This document shows, one piece after another, positions 19,098 to 26,373 of a stretch of 43,643 nucleotides of DNA. This DNA is from Methylobacterium oxalidis (GTDB lineage: Bacteria; Pseudomonadota; Alphaproteobacteria; Rhizobiales; Beijerinckiaceae). A program made the position numbers and the translations under genes. The number at the start of each line of letters is the position of its first letter. Position 1 is the stretch's first letter. The stretch spans positions 1 through 43,643 of the forward strand of contig NZ_BJZU01000045.1 in the NCBI RefSeq assembly GCF_007992195.1, in the 5' to 3' direction. The notes under the pieces are model-generated. The model did no database searches and had not been told where the DNA came from. It worked only from the letters and a program-made list of their open reading frames with translations.

Positions 19098-19280
19098 CTA
19101 TTCCGAGGCCACGAAGATGGTGCCGAGGATGGCCAGCAGGAGCGAGCCGCCCGCCAGCAGTTCCTGCTCCTCCTCGGACAGCCTGGGCACCCGGCTCGTA
19201 TTCGCCAGGCACGCCACGATCAGCGCGCAGGCGATGACGGTCACGCCCATCAGATCCGTGAATTGCACATCGGCGGGCAT
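19098..19280 (-). CDS. 60-residue membrane protein, two helices
   Basis: Two hydrophobic segments (about 10-26, LMGVTVIACALIVACL, and about 43-58, AGGSLLLAILGTIFVA) flank an acidic turn SEEEQELL. The ribosome site GGGAGCC precedes the ATG. Function unknown; it stands between two other small envelope genes in the same direction. Confidence 0.65.
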   Translation of the reverse strand: MPADVQFTDLMGVTVIACALIVACLANTSRVPRLSEEEQELLAGGSLLLAILGTIFVASE

Positions 19281-19357
19281 CGTGGCTCCCGGTCCGCTCG
19301 CGACGCCAGGAGCTTAGCAGACGGAGATTCCGAAGACGAGGCGCCGCGCGGCCGGCC

Positions 19358-19717
19358 TCAGAACAGGCGCGCGGCGAAGGTCTGCCGCCCGCGGATTCGG
19401 GCCTCGTCGTCGTCCGCCGCGATGAAGCCGGCCAGGACGCGCGCCGGAGTCGTGTAGACGATCCGGAACCGCCTCGGCATCGGGCCGCAGCCGACGCAGA
19501 CGGCGTAGTCCCAGCGGCGCCAGATGCGCGAGTTGCGCGCGTCCACCTCCCGCTGCCGCCCCTGGCCGATCTCGATCGCGCGCTTCACCTCGGCCGCCTT
19601 CTGGTCGCTGTTGATGTCGGAGGGCGGCGCCGGCGGGCGCGGCTGAAGTTTACCCTGCGCGAGGGCCGGCCCGGCTATTGTACAAACCAGAACAATTGAC
19701 AGAATACGAGCACGCAT
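19358..19717 (-). CDS. Secreted hypothetical protein
   Basis: 119 residues with a clear signal peptide (MRARILSIVLVCTIAGPALA) and a ribosome site AGGAG. The mature part has a Pro-rich start, a basic helix, and a conserved-looking centre RIWRRWDYAVCVGCGPMPRR with a CxxC pair, which could form a disulfide. No domain recognised. It is the last gene before the attachment site of the integrative element. Confidence 0.7.
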   Translation of the reverse strand: MRARILSIVLVCTIAGPALAQGKLQPRPPAPPSDINSDQKAAEVKRAIEIGQGRQREVDARNSRIWRRWDYAVCVGCGPMPRRFRIVYTTPARVLAGFIAADDDEARIRGRQTFAARLF

Positions 19718-19919
19718 CGCGGCTCCTGATCATGCGACGAGCAATCCCCTGCTTCGAACGATTACGGGCCACATCGCGGGTAAGTTTCATCACGATGTGA
19801 TGGATTGCTCGCGGGCAGATCGGGGCGGCGCGGAACGGGACATCTCGGCGGAAACGCGGAACCGGACACGAAAAGGGGCCGGCGCGACGCCAACCCCCCG
19901 AAAAGCCCGAAAAAAACGA

Positions 19920-19967
19920 TGGTACCACCGCCCCGGCTCGAACGGGGGACCCCCAGATCCACAATCT
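19920..19967 (-). other. attL: 3' half of tRNA-His(GUG)
   Basis: On the minus strand this reads AGA-TTGTGGA-TCTGG (anticodon arm, loop with GUG), the variable loop, T-arm CCCCG-TTCGAGC-CGGGG, acceptor strand CGGTGGT, A73 and CCA. The pairing of the anticodon stem breaks at the third base on its 5' side, and no D-arm or acceptor 5' strand follows to the right, so only the 3' half is present. A73 instead of C73 is an alphaproteobacterial feature of tRNA-His. This is the usual remnant left when an integrase inserts an element into a tRNA gene; the complete tRNA should be at the other end. Confidence 0.8.
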
Positions 19968-20081
19968 CAAGGCTCGTGTGTTCAGACCCCCTCAGCAGCA
20001 ACCTAAGTGGTTGATTTTTCGGTAGACCCTCAAGATCGATGTAGCCACGAGCGCTCAAAAGGTGGCAGGAAATTTCGCAAA

Positions 20082-20103
20082 TCTGCTTCCTGTCTGCTTC
20101 CTG
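20082..20103 (+). repeat. Tandem 11-bp direct repeat before the integrase gene
   Basis: TCTGCTTCCTG occurs twice with no gap, ending 10 bp before the integrase ATG and about 115 bp from the attachment core. It could be an arm-type integrase or excisionase binding site. Confidence 0.5.
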
Positions 20104-20113
20104 GACAAGCCCC

Positions 20114-21328
20114 ATGCGGTTCACGAAAGCGGCGATCGACAGCCTCACCCTCGCGGCTGACAAAAGCGAGCAGTACGCCTGGGACGACACGCTCAAGGGC
20201 TTTGGCGTGAAGCTCAACAAGGGTGGTTCGCGGAACTTCCTGATTCAGTATCGGGGCCAGGACGGGCGAACCCGCCGGATCGTAATTGGGAAGGTGGGCA
20301 CCCTTACGCTGGACGAGGCCCGCCGCCGGGCTCGCGAGCTTCTGGTTGGGGCTGCGACAGGCAATGATCCGTACAAAGAGAAGAAGACTGCGAGGGCGCA
20401 GTCAGCTGTCACAGTTGGTGCCGTAGCCGACGCCTATCTTAAGCATGCCGAGCATCGACTGAAGCCGCGATCCTTCGAGCAGGTCGAACGTCATCTCAAG
20501 CAGCATTGGCAGCCGCTAGCGCATCTACCGGTAAACGGCGTCACGCGCGCGAATGTGGCCGCACTGCTCACTGCGATGGCGTCTGGCGGCCATCGGATTA
20601 AAGCCACGCGCGCCCGATCGGCCCTATCAGCTATGTTCTCATGGGCGATCGGGGAGGGGATCGCGGAAAGCAACCCTGTCATCGGCACGAATAAGCCAGC
20701 CGAAGAGAAATCGCGTGATCGCGTCCTGTCCGAGACCGAGGTGCGGGCGGTTTGGCATGCCTGCCGTGACGATGCCTACAGCAGGATCGTCCAACTCCTT
20801 CTGCTGACCGGTCAGAGACGCGACGAAGTTGGCTCGATGGTCGAAAGCGAGTTGGATCTACGGAGCGCCCTTTGGACCATCCCGGCGGCGCGCACGAAGA
20901 ACGGCCTTACGCATGAGGTGCCGCTGTCGCGGCCCGCACTGGAGATCCTAGCCGGACAGCCTCGGATTGAGGGACGAGACCTAGTGTTTGGGGAGGGTGT
21001 AGGCGGCTTTAGCGGCTGGTCGAACTCCAAGGAGCGATTGGATAAACGGATCGCTGCCACAGGCTTGGTGATGCCGCCGTGGCGACTTCACGACCTACGC
21101 AGAACTGTGGCAACGTCGATCGCAGACCGGCTGAAGGTTCAACCGCACGTAGTCGAAGCAATCTTGAACCACATTTCTGGTAGCAAGGCCGGCGTCGCCG
21201 GCATCTACAACCGCGCAATCTACCGGGATGAGAAGCGCGAAGCCTTGGAACGGTGGGCAGCCCACGTGCTCGCCCTGACCAAGCCTCAGCCGCAACCACT
21301 CACGCGTCGAACTTCCGATCTTGCCTGA
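20114..21328 (+). CDS. P4-type tyrosine recombinase / integrase
   Basis: 404 residues. An N-terminal DUF4102-like arm-binding domain (DTLKGFGVKLNKGGSRNFLI) precedes a SAM-like core-binding domain and the catalytic domain with R235 (TGQRRDEV), H326 and R329 (HDLRRT), and Y365 (GIYNRAIY). Such enzymes integrate genomic islands into tRNA genes, which fits the tRNA-His half-gene 150 bp upstream. GC content and codon use are lower than in the preceding genes. The start has no strong ribosome site. Confidence 0.93.
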   Translation: MRFTKAAIDSLTLAADKSEQYAWDDTLKGFGVKLNKGGSRNFLIQYRGQDGRTRRIVIGKVGTLTLDEARRRARELLVGAATGNDPYKEKKTARAQSAVTVGAVADAYLKHAEHRLKPRSFEQVERHLKQHWQPLAHLPVNGVTRANVAALLTAMASGGHRIKATRARSALSAMFSWAIGEGIAESNPVIGTNKPAEEKSRDRVLSETEVRAVWHACRDDAYSRIVQLLLLTGQRRDEVGSMVESELDLRSALWTIPAARTKNGLTHEVPLSRPALEILAGQPRIEGRDLVFGEGVGGFSGWSNSKERLDKRIAATGLVMPPWRLHDLRRTVATSIADRLKVQPHVVEAILNHISGSKAGVAGIYNRAIYRDEKREALERWAAHVLALTKPQPQPLTRRTSDLA

Positions 21329-21469
21329 CGCTCCGTGACCGACTACGAAGGTCGAAGTTTCAGTTCAAGTTCTAATTCAGGCCATTGCTCCTGCTGGGGG
21401 GCTTGGTCGGACGGAGGCCGAGCGTCATGCGCCGGCCGATCCCCAGTCCCCCTGAACTGGACTGCTTCC

Positions 21470-21673
21470 ATGAATACGCCAACCGTCGCCGCAAGAGGCG
21501 TCCTCCGCTTCAGCACCGCGTGCCAGGAGTGCGGCCTGTCCGTCAGCACGATGCGCCGGCTGATCCGTGCGGGCCGCGGACCGCGCATCCTTCAGCTGAG
21601 CGAACGACGTATTGGCATCCGCAGAACTGATCTTGACGAGTGGCTCACGAGCCGAGAGGGCGCAACCTTCTAG
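21470..21673 (+). CDS. AlpA/excisionase-like HTH protein
   Basis: 67 residues. The pattern LRFSTACQECGLSVSTMRRL and later GPRILQLSERRIGIRRTDLD and EWL is that of a winged MerR-like helix-turn-helix used by AlpA regulators and excisionases of P4-type islands. The ATG at 21470 is chosen; upstream codons are Ser/Cys-rich and look non-coding. Lies directly after the integrase, so a role in excision is likely. Confidence 0.65.
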   Translation: MNTPTVAARGVLRFSTACQECGLSVSTMRRLIRAGRGPRILQLSERRIGIRRTDLDEWLTSREGATF

Positions 21674-21689
21674 GGCTGCGTAGCCTCGG

Positions 21690-21717
21690 CGCGTGCGCCC
21701 CGAAACCAGCGCACGCG
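21690..21717 (+). terminator. Hairpin after the AlpA-like gene
   Basis: Perfect 9-bp inverted repeat CGCGTGCGC and GCGCACGCG with a 10-nt loop, 16 bp past the stop codon. No T-tract. The remaining sequence up to 21963 shows no convincing gene. Confidence 0.45.
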
Positions 21718-21963
21718 TCGGAGCAGCACACTCCGCCAATACCAGACACTTGCAGTTTGGCTGCAGACGTCAGCTTCAGAGCGCGCTGCTAAGCAGCGAT
21801 ACGTCTCAAGCTATGCGCTTCATCCGTCTCCCGCGAGCAGAGTAGGTGCTCGAGAGCCCGTGCAGTGCTCCGAATTTTCGCTACCAGCAGGATAGATGCC
21901 TACGCCTCGCGGCACCACGAGATGCCGGAGCGAAGGGTGCCGGATCTCAAAAGAAGATTGAAG

Positions 21964-22236
21964 ATGAAATGCGAGATCCTAACAGTTATGAACACACGTT
22001 TGCATGTAAAGGCACAGAGCAACATCTCTCGAAAAGCGCAAGAAGCGCAAAATTGGAAGGTAGCTGTGAAGAACGTAGGCGATTATCTGTCCCGCCGCGA
22101 GGTCCGATCCCGGACCGGCTGGTCTCTCACTTTCATTGATAAGCACCTCCAACGCGCAAAGATCGGCGGCAAGGTGCTAATTCCTGCGACTGAGCTTGAG
22201 CAACTCATAAAGGGAGAGAAGCGTCATGAAAGCTGA
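21964..22236 (+). CDS. Small HTH protein of the excisionase type
   Basis: About 90 residues. The C-terminal 50 (VGDYLSRREVRSRTGWS, then KVLIPATELEQLI) form a helix-turn-helix with a wing, similar in plan to the preceding AlpA-like protein. The start is uncertain: ATG 21964 or one nine codons later. It overlaps the next gene by 11 bp, suggesting an operon. Lower GC than the chromosome. Confidence 0.55.
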   Translation: MKCEILTVMNTRLHVKAQSNISRKAQEAQNWKVAVKNVGDYLSRREVRSRTGWSLTFIDKHLQRAKIGGKVLIPATELEQLIKGEKRHES

Positions 22237-22651
22237 AATGAAGAATTATCGCCATTTTATAGGAAAGTGGCCCCGCCCTCAGATTGAGCTTGAGCAATAC
22301 TGTCTCGCAAAACGAGTGCTTCGATATATATACCGTGATCCAGACTACAAATGTGATAAAAAATACGACCACAAAATATTTTTTATTGCACGTTTAGTCG
22401 TAAATTACATGGATTATTACAAAGGACTGACACCAATCACAAGATGGCCCACAGTTATGGGCAACGGAAGTGTTGGATATTTTGACTATGTATCAATTCA
22501 CTTCCTCACTTTTTCTCTGAACAATATCCCTGAGGGCGGCGGCGATACGGATGAGGAGATGCGCGCACTGCTTCTGCGAATAGGCGAACTGCATTCAGAA
22601 CTGTATCACAACGGTCAACGATGGGCTGAGTACCGACGTGAGGCTTACTGA
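22226..22651 (+). CDS. Hypothetical protein of the integrative element
   Basis: 141 residues, ATG preceded by GGGAGAG. Rich in Tyr, Lys and Ile in its first half (CDKKYDHKIFFIARLVVNYM) and acidic near the C-terminus. AT-rich codons mark it as foreign. Probably a soluble helical protein; no domain is recognised. Translationally linked to the HTH gene upstream. Confidence 0.6.
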   Translation: MKAEMKNYRHFIGKWPRPQIELEQYCLAKRVLRYIYRDPDYKCDKKYDHKIFFIARLVVNYMDYYKGLTPITRWPTVMGNGSVGYFDYVSIHFLTFSLNNIPEGGGDTDEEMRALLLRIGELHSELYHNGQRWAEYRREAY

Positions 22652-22662
22652 CCGGGAGTTCT

Positions 22663-22691
22663 CAACCCTCGGCCGACCTGGCCGGGGGTTG
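22663..22691 (+). terminator. Terminator-like hairpin
   Basis: CAACCCTCGGCC (22663-22674) pairs with GGCCGGGGGTTG (22680-22691) with one G-T wobble and a 5-nt loop, 12 bp past the preceding stop. Confidence 0.65.
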
Positions 22692-22763
22692 GGTGCCGCT
22701 AGCGGCTAAGTAATTTTGGGGATTATCTTTTTCCTTTTCTCGAATGCTCTGCAAAAGGGAAAT

Positions 22764-22865
22764 TGTAGTGGGGGGTATTTCCTAAACAGACCATCAGGAA
22801 AGCGGAACATCCTCAGGATGATAGGATAATATATAGGGAGCGAATGGGTGATGCCCCCCACTACA
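22764..22865 (+). repeat. 12-bp inverted repeat with one arm on the HNH gene start
   Basis: TGTAGTGGGGGG (22764-22775) and CCCCCCACTACA (22854-22865) are perfect inverted copies 78 bp apart. The right arm begins within three bases of the start codon of the next gene. Between them lies a smaller dyad, ATCCTCAGGAT. The surrounding DNA is AT-rich. Confidence 0.8.
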
Positions 22866-23474
22866 TTTTTTCAAGGCGGTGCTCGCACTTTTCGGCCGTT
22901 CTCGGATCTTCCTGAACGGACAAAGAAGAAGATCAGCATGCAATTTGTAGGCGCGCACCGCGACGAGTGCGCAGCCTGCTGGCTATGGACGGGCAGCTTC
23001 ACGGCACCGCGTCGAAGATACAAGGCGTACCGCATTCCGGAAGATTATGAAGGTCGTCGAAACATCGCAGGTTGCTTTCAGCAAGAGCGGGGCATGCCAA
23101 CTATCCGCATTCCTGAAAAGGGATATGCGGTATCAGCTGTTCGCCATGTCTACGCCGAGCTCAAATGCATTGGCTATGATGAGGTGCCCCGTCTTAGCAG
23201 ATGCTTAGATGAGCGCTGCGTAAATCCTCATCACACGTTAGAACTCGACGTCTCACCATTTGAAATTCGCAAGCGTGCAGCAGAGGTGAAAGGCATCGTT
23301 TTCGAGGCAGTGTCTGCTGCTGAGGTGATGGAGATCCTTCAGCGCATTCGTCCTGCGACGTGGGCTAATTTCGCAACGGCGGAGTCAGAGTGCGAACTCC
23401 CATCTGGCTCGATCACCGATGCGATCTGGCGCGAGTACGTCCTCTGGGATGATGCAAACCCTGATCTGGACTGA
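22848..23474 (+). CDS. HNH-endonuclease-like protein, degenerate motif
   Basis: 208 residues from GTG 22848 (ATG 22851 is in frame), with AGGGAG six bases upstream. Residues about 42-145 follow the plan of phage HNH proteins: CWLWTGSF, then GYAVSAVRHVYAELKC, then a zinc-ligand-like CLDERCVNPHHTLEL. The first His of the HNH core, normally in LHxCD, is replaced (LSRCLD), so nuclease activity is doubtful. The C-terminal 60 residues are unrelated. Homing or restriction-like functions are possible; so is a structural or DNA-binding role. Confidence 0.55.
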   Translation: MMPPTTFFQGGARTFRPFSDLPERTKKKISMQFVGAHRDECAACWLWTGSFTAPRRRYKAYRIPEDYEGRRNIAGCFQQERGMPTIRIPEKGYAVSAVRHVYAELKCIGYDEVPRLSRCLDERCVNPHHTLELDVSPFEIRKRAAEVKGIVFEAVSAAEVMEILQRIRPATWANFATAESECELPSGSITDAIWREYVLWDDANPDLD

Positions 23475-23478
23475 AGGC

Positions 23479-23985
23479 ATGCTGAGGGCCTGCCACATGC
23501 TCACCGAACGCAAGTCTACGAGAGCTGCAGGTGCTACTATCATGCGGCCAGCCACGTCCCTGGCGTCCCTTCCATCGGCCTCCGCTGCAGACTTCGGAGG
23601 CCAGCCGCCTTGGAGCGTCATCAGCACCACCACGCTCGTGGCCGCGCTCCGGATCGACAGAGGGAACTTCGCGACATGGCGGTGCCGGGGCATCGGCCCG
23701 GCCGAGCTGCCCACCTCTTGGTTCCGGCCCGCATCAGGCCGACCGCGCTATTATCTGGTCAGCCACGTGCTCGCTTGGATCGCCGCTCGACACGCGCAGC
23801 CGTTCGATTACCGTGCTTGCTGGCTCGATTACCTCGTCAGCATCCATATGCCGACCGATCTTGCATGGGCCCGCCGCTTGGCCGAGCGCGAGGGGCCGGT
23901 GCAGAACGGTGTGGTGTTCACGGTATCCGGCTGGCGCGCGTACCTCGACAGCCTCGACCTCGACCACGCTCCTGTGCAAGCCTAG
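23479..23985 (+). CDS. Hypothetical element protein with HTH-like centre
   Basis: About 169 residues; the start is uncertain (ATG 23479 has GAAGG just upstream, ATG 23542 is an alternative). The centre, STTTLVAALRIDRGNFATWR and RPRYYLVSHVLAWIAARH, resembles a helix-turn-helix with wing. The C-terminal part is Trp- and Leu-rich. Follows the HNH-like gene by four bases. Function unknown. Confidence 0.55.
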   Translation: MLRACHMLTERKSTRAAGATIMRPATSLASLPSASAADFGGQPPWSVISTTTLVAALRIDRGNFATWRCRGIGPAELPTSWFRPASGRPRYYLVSHVLAWIAARHAQPFDYRACWLDYLVSIHMPTDLAWARRLAEREGPVQNGVVFTVSGWRAYLDSLDLDHAPVQA

Positions 23986-24018
23986 CTGTTAGGTCGGCAG
24001 CATGGGAGTTGGGCGAGG

Positions 24019-24465
24019 TTGTCAGTCCCGAAAAGTCATCTCGCCGCCTCTGTCCTGAGCGCCGAGCACATCGCCGATCGCCAGCTCATCGCGGCCTTTA
24101 TCCTCGAAGCCGCGACTGAGTTCAGCGCCAACCCATTTGCCGACACGAGCGCCGCGGCCGTGGGGCATATCTGGGGCGCGCAGGCCTTCGAGTTTCGCGT
24201 CCTCGGGGTTCAGGCCGCTGGCCTGCCCTGCCTGCTGAAGGCGGTCTCAGCGCTGCCTGGAGGCGAGCCGCTGGTGCAGGAGATCCTGCGGTCAGGGCTG
24301 CACAGCCTCAATCTCTTTCACCGTGGTGATGGGAGCCGGGTCGTCGGCGCGGTCCTATACGGCAAGCCGAACGTGCCGCTGCCGGTCTTCGAGAGCCTAC
24401 CAACGCCACCTGGTGGCCGGAAGCGGGTGCACTCGGCACAGCTCGACCTCTTTGCTGCGCTCTGA
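24019..24465 (+). CDS. Hypothetical element protein
   Basis: 148 residues from a TTG start with GGCGAGG immediately upstream. Mixed alpha/beta character (LIAAFILEAATEF, AAGLPCLLKAVSALPGG). The C-terminal HSAQLDLFAAL ending resembles a clamp-binding motif (QLDLF), as found at protein ends that bind the beta sliding clamp; that is inference. No domain recognised. Confidence 0.55.
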   Translation: MSVPKSHLAASVLSAEHIADRQLIAAFILEAATEFSANPFADTSAAAVGHIWGAQAFEFRVLGVQAAGLPCLLKAVSALPGGEPLVQEILRSGLHSLNLFHRGDGSRVVGAVLYGKPNVPLPVFESLPTPPGGRKRVHSAQLDLFAAL

Positions 24466-24505
24466 TCCTAAGCCGGAAACGACGTCGCGGACATTCAGGG
24501 CCACT

Positions 24506-24667
24506 CTACCGCGGTAGCCGCTGTGTCTGGCGAATCCGCTCTGCTGCCCGGAGAAACGCCGCGTAGTTCTGTGCGTCATCAGGACTGAGGCCGGCGACGA
24601 CGATTTCCTTGCCATGGGTGACGGCATGCGTGCCGTTGCGCGCTGTCTGTACTCGGATCTTCTGCAT
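24506..24667 (-). CDS. 53-residue hypothetical protein
   Basis: ATG with CGGAG eight bases upstream. Sequence begins MQKIRVQTARNGTHAVTHGK, a beta-hairpin-like start, then an acidic-basic helix DDAQNYAAFLRAAERIRQTQ. Likely DNA-binding or antitoxin-sized, but no family is recognised. It lies opposite the preceding gene and ends 41 bp from its stop. Confidence 0.5.
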   Translation of the reverse strand: MQKIRVQTARNGTHAVTHGKEIVVAGLSPDDAQNYAAFLRAAERIRQTQRLPR

Positions 24668-24782
24668 GGCGTTTGCTCCGGGCTACCAGCGCCTTGCATT
24701 GACAACGCCGACGGCCAGCCACAGCTCCGGTACGATCCAAGATGCCGGTGGATAGAGCCTGACAGGCTCAGCGCAGCACCGC

Positions 24783-24866
24783 TCAGAACAACACCATCAG
24801 CATGCCGATGCTGAACAGCGAGCCCATGGCAGCCGCTGAGAGGGCGAGGAGTTCAAGAACGTCCAT
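24783..24866 (-). CDS. 27-residue hydrophobic peptide
   Basis: MDVLELLALSAAAMGSLFSI plus MLMVLF: a single membrane helix with an acidic N-terminus. The ribosome site is weak. The ELLA...S...GSL pattern recalls the second helix of the 60-residue membrane protein at 19.1 kb. Confidence 0.4.
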   Translation of the reverse strand: MDVLELLALSAAAMGSLFSIGMLMVLF

Positions 24867-24993
24867 AGGCCACCCTGCCCAGCCACCGTCGCTCAGGCCT
24901 GAGTGGCTCCAACTCGAAGAAGGGGCGCCGGTACATCCGCGGTCGCCCCTTCCTCTCGCCGGTCGTCGGACAGCACCTATGCAGAGGGTATGG

Positions 24994-25009
24994 TTAACGA
25001 GTCGTTAGA
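24994..25009. promoter_or_regulatory. Near-consensus CtrA box containing a GANTC methylation site
   Basis: TTAA-CGAGTCG-TTAGA, one base from TTAA-N7-TTAAC apart from the last position; the spacer includes GAGTC (24999-25003), a CcrM methylation target. It lies about 390 bp before ctrA. Confidence 0.5.
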
Positions 25010-25054
25010 GGATCAGGCAGACGATCATGGCGGTCGCTGACGCGCGAGGTTGCC

Positions 25055-25270
25055 ATGAGCCGAAAGCCGCCCAACCGCATAGCCGCTGCCTGCATCGCTG
25101 AGGCGATCGCAAGCGAGCTGGCAGCTGGCGCCGCTCGCCACCGGCAGGAAGGCCGACCAGAAACCGCTCAGGAGATGCTCCAGCACGTTCGGCATCACCG
25201 GGTGCGGGCGATCAAGATGCGAGCTCTGGCCGGTGCGGAACACTACATGACGATCAGCGCACCACGATAA
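25055..25270 (+). CDS. Hypothetical 71-residue protein upstream of ctrA
   Basis: Starts MSRKPPNRIAAACIAEAIAS with GAGG upstream. Helical, basic, His-rich in the second half (QHVRHHRVRAIKMRA). Located between a CtrA-like box and ctrA; may be a real small gene or an untranslated leader. Confidence 0.45.
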   Translation: MSRKPPNRIAAACIAEAIASELAAGAARHRQEGRPETAQEMLQHVRHHRVRAIKMRALAGAEHYMTISAPR

Positions 25271-25400
25271 GGCTCCTCAACGAACTCAGTGCGGCGTGCA
25301 GGCCGCTGCGGCTCCGAGCTCGGCCGAGAGCCACCCTCGTGGCCGTTAACAGTCCAGTATGCTTGACAGAGTATGATGAGCGCCTCGCCGAGGTGCCGTG

Positions 25401-26102
25401 ATGCGCGTGTTGCTTGTCGAAGATGATGCCTCGGTCTCGGCCAGCATCGAGCTGATGCTCAAGTCCGAGAACTTCAACACCTACACCACCGACCTCGGTG
25501 AGGAGGGCGTCGATCTCGGCAAGCTCTACGATTACGACATCATCCTCCTCGACCTGAACCTGCCCGACATGTCGGGCTACGAGGTGCTCCGCTCCCTTCG
25601 CGTCGCGAAGGTGAAGACCCCGATCCTGATTCTGTCCGGCATGGCCGGCATCGAGGACAAGGTGAAGGGCCTCGGCTTCGGCGCCGACGACTACCTGACC
25701 AAGCCCTTCCACAAGGACGAGCTCGTCGCCCGCATCCACGCCATCGTGCGCCGCTCGAAGGGCCACGCCCAGTCGGTGATCACGACGGGCGACCTCATCG
25801 TCAACCTCGACCAGAAGACCGTCGAGGTCTCCGGCTCGCGGGTGCACCTCACCGGCAAGGAGTACCAGATGCTGGAACTCCTCTCGCTCCGGAAGGGCAC
25901 GACCCTGACGAAGGAGATGTTCCTCAACCACCTCTACGGCGGCATGGACGAGCCCGAGCTGAAGATCATCGACGTCTTCATCTGCAAGCTGCGCAAGAAG
26001 CTCGCCAACGCCAGCCAGGGCAAGAACTACATCGAGACGCTCTGGGGCCGCGGCTATATCCTGCGCGATGGCGTGGCTGAGATGCAGGCGCTAGCCGGCT
26101 GA
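25401..26102 (+). CDS. ctrA: CtrA, cell-cycle response regulator
   Basis: 233 residues, OmpR-type. Receiver with phospho-acceptor D51 ([10 protein letters not shown]) and the K in LTKPFHKDE, then a winged-helix DNA-binding domain. From GHAQSV to RGYILRD the sequence is nearly that of Caulobacter CtrA as I recall it, including [20 protein letters not shown]. CtrA binds TTAA-N7-TTAAC and controls replication, division, motility and methylation genes. The last residues are QALAG rather than the two alanines used for ClpXP recognition in Caulobacter. A GTG directly before the ATG is in frame; GAGG lies upstream. Codon use is chromosomal in style, unlike the element genes to its left. Confidence 0.95.
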   Translation: MRVLLVEDDASVSASIELMLKSENFNTYTTDLGEEGVDLGKLYDYDIILLDLNLPDMSGYEVLRSLRVAKVKTPILILSGMAGIEDKVKGLGFGADDYLTKPFHKDELVARIHAIVRRSKGHAQSVITTGDLIVNLDQKTVEVSGSRVHLTGKEYQMLELLSLRKGTTLTKEMFLNHLYGGMDEPELKIIDVFICKLRKKLANASQGKNYIETLWGRGYILRDGVAEMQALAG

Positions 26103-26157
26103 ATGGGATGCCGCTCGGGCCGGCGGGCCTGTGCCGCCGCCTGTGGGCGTCCACCGA

Positions 26158-26173
26158 TTAACGGCCCATTAAC
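26158..26173. promoter_or_regulatory. Perfect CtrA-binding box
   Basis: TTAA-CGGCCCA-TTAAC is an exact match to TTAA-N7-TTAAC, 56 bp after the ctrA stop codon. It could control a rightward transcript that ends at the terminator at 26311, or be an autoregulatory site. Confidence 0.8.
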
Positions 26174-26310
26174 CATACCGCCGCACCGTAGCGTCGCTTG
26201 CCGTACCCCATACCCCTCAGGATCGGTGGGCCGGTCCCGTTGGCTGTTTCTAGAGCGGCTGGCGGGACCCTCGAACAAGAGGGGTGCCGCGCACAGCATT
26301 AAGATCGTTG

Positions 26311-26345
26311 AGCCCCGCCTCCGCCCGGTCGCGGGGTTCCTTTTT
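26311..26345 (+). terminator. Intrinsic terminator
   Basis: AGCCCCGC (26311-26318) pairs with GCGGGGTT (26331-26338) with one G-T wobble, then CCTTTTT. It may end ctrA or a separate short RNA; no ORF of note lies between ctrA and the hairpin. Confidence 0.75.
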
Positions 26346-26373
26346 GGGCTTTGCCGTGGGCGCGAGGCTGAGG

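Noticed and set aside
19920..20010. A complete tRNA gene on the minus strand
   Set aside because: No D-arm, no 5' acceptor strand and a broken anticodon stem; only the 3' half is present.
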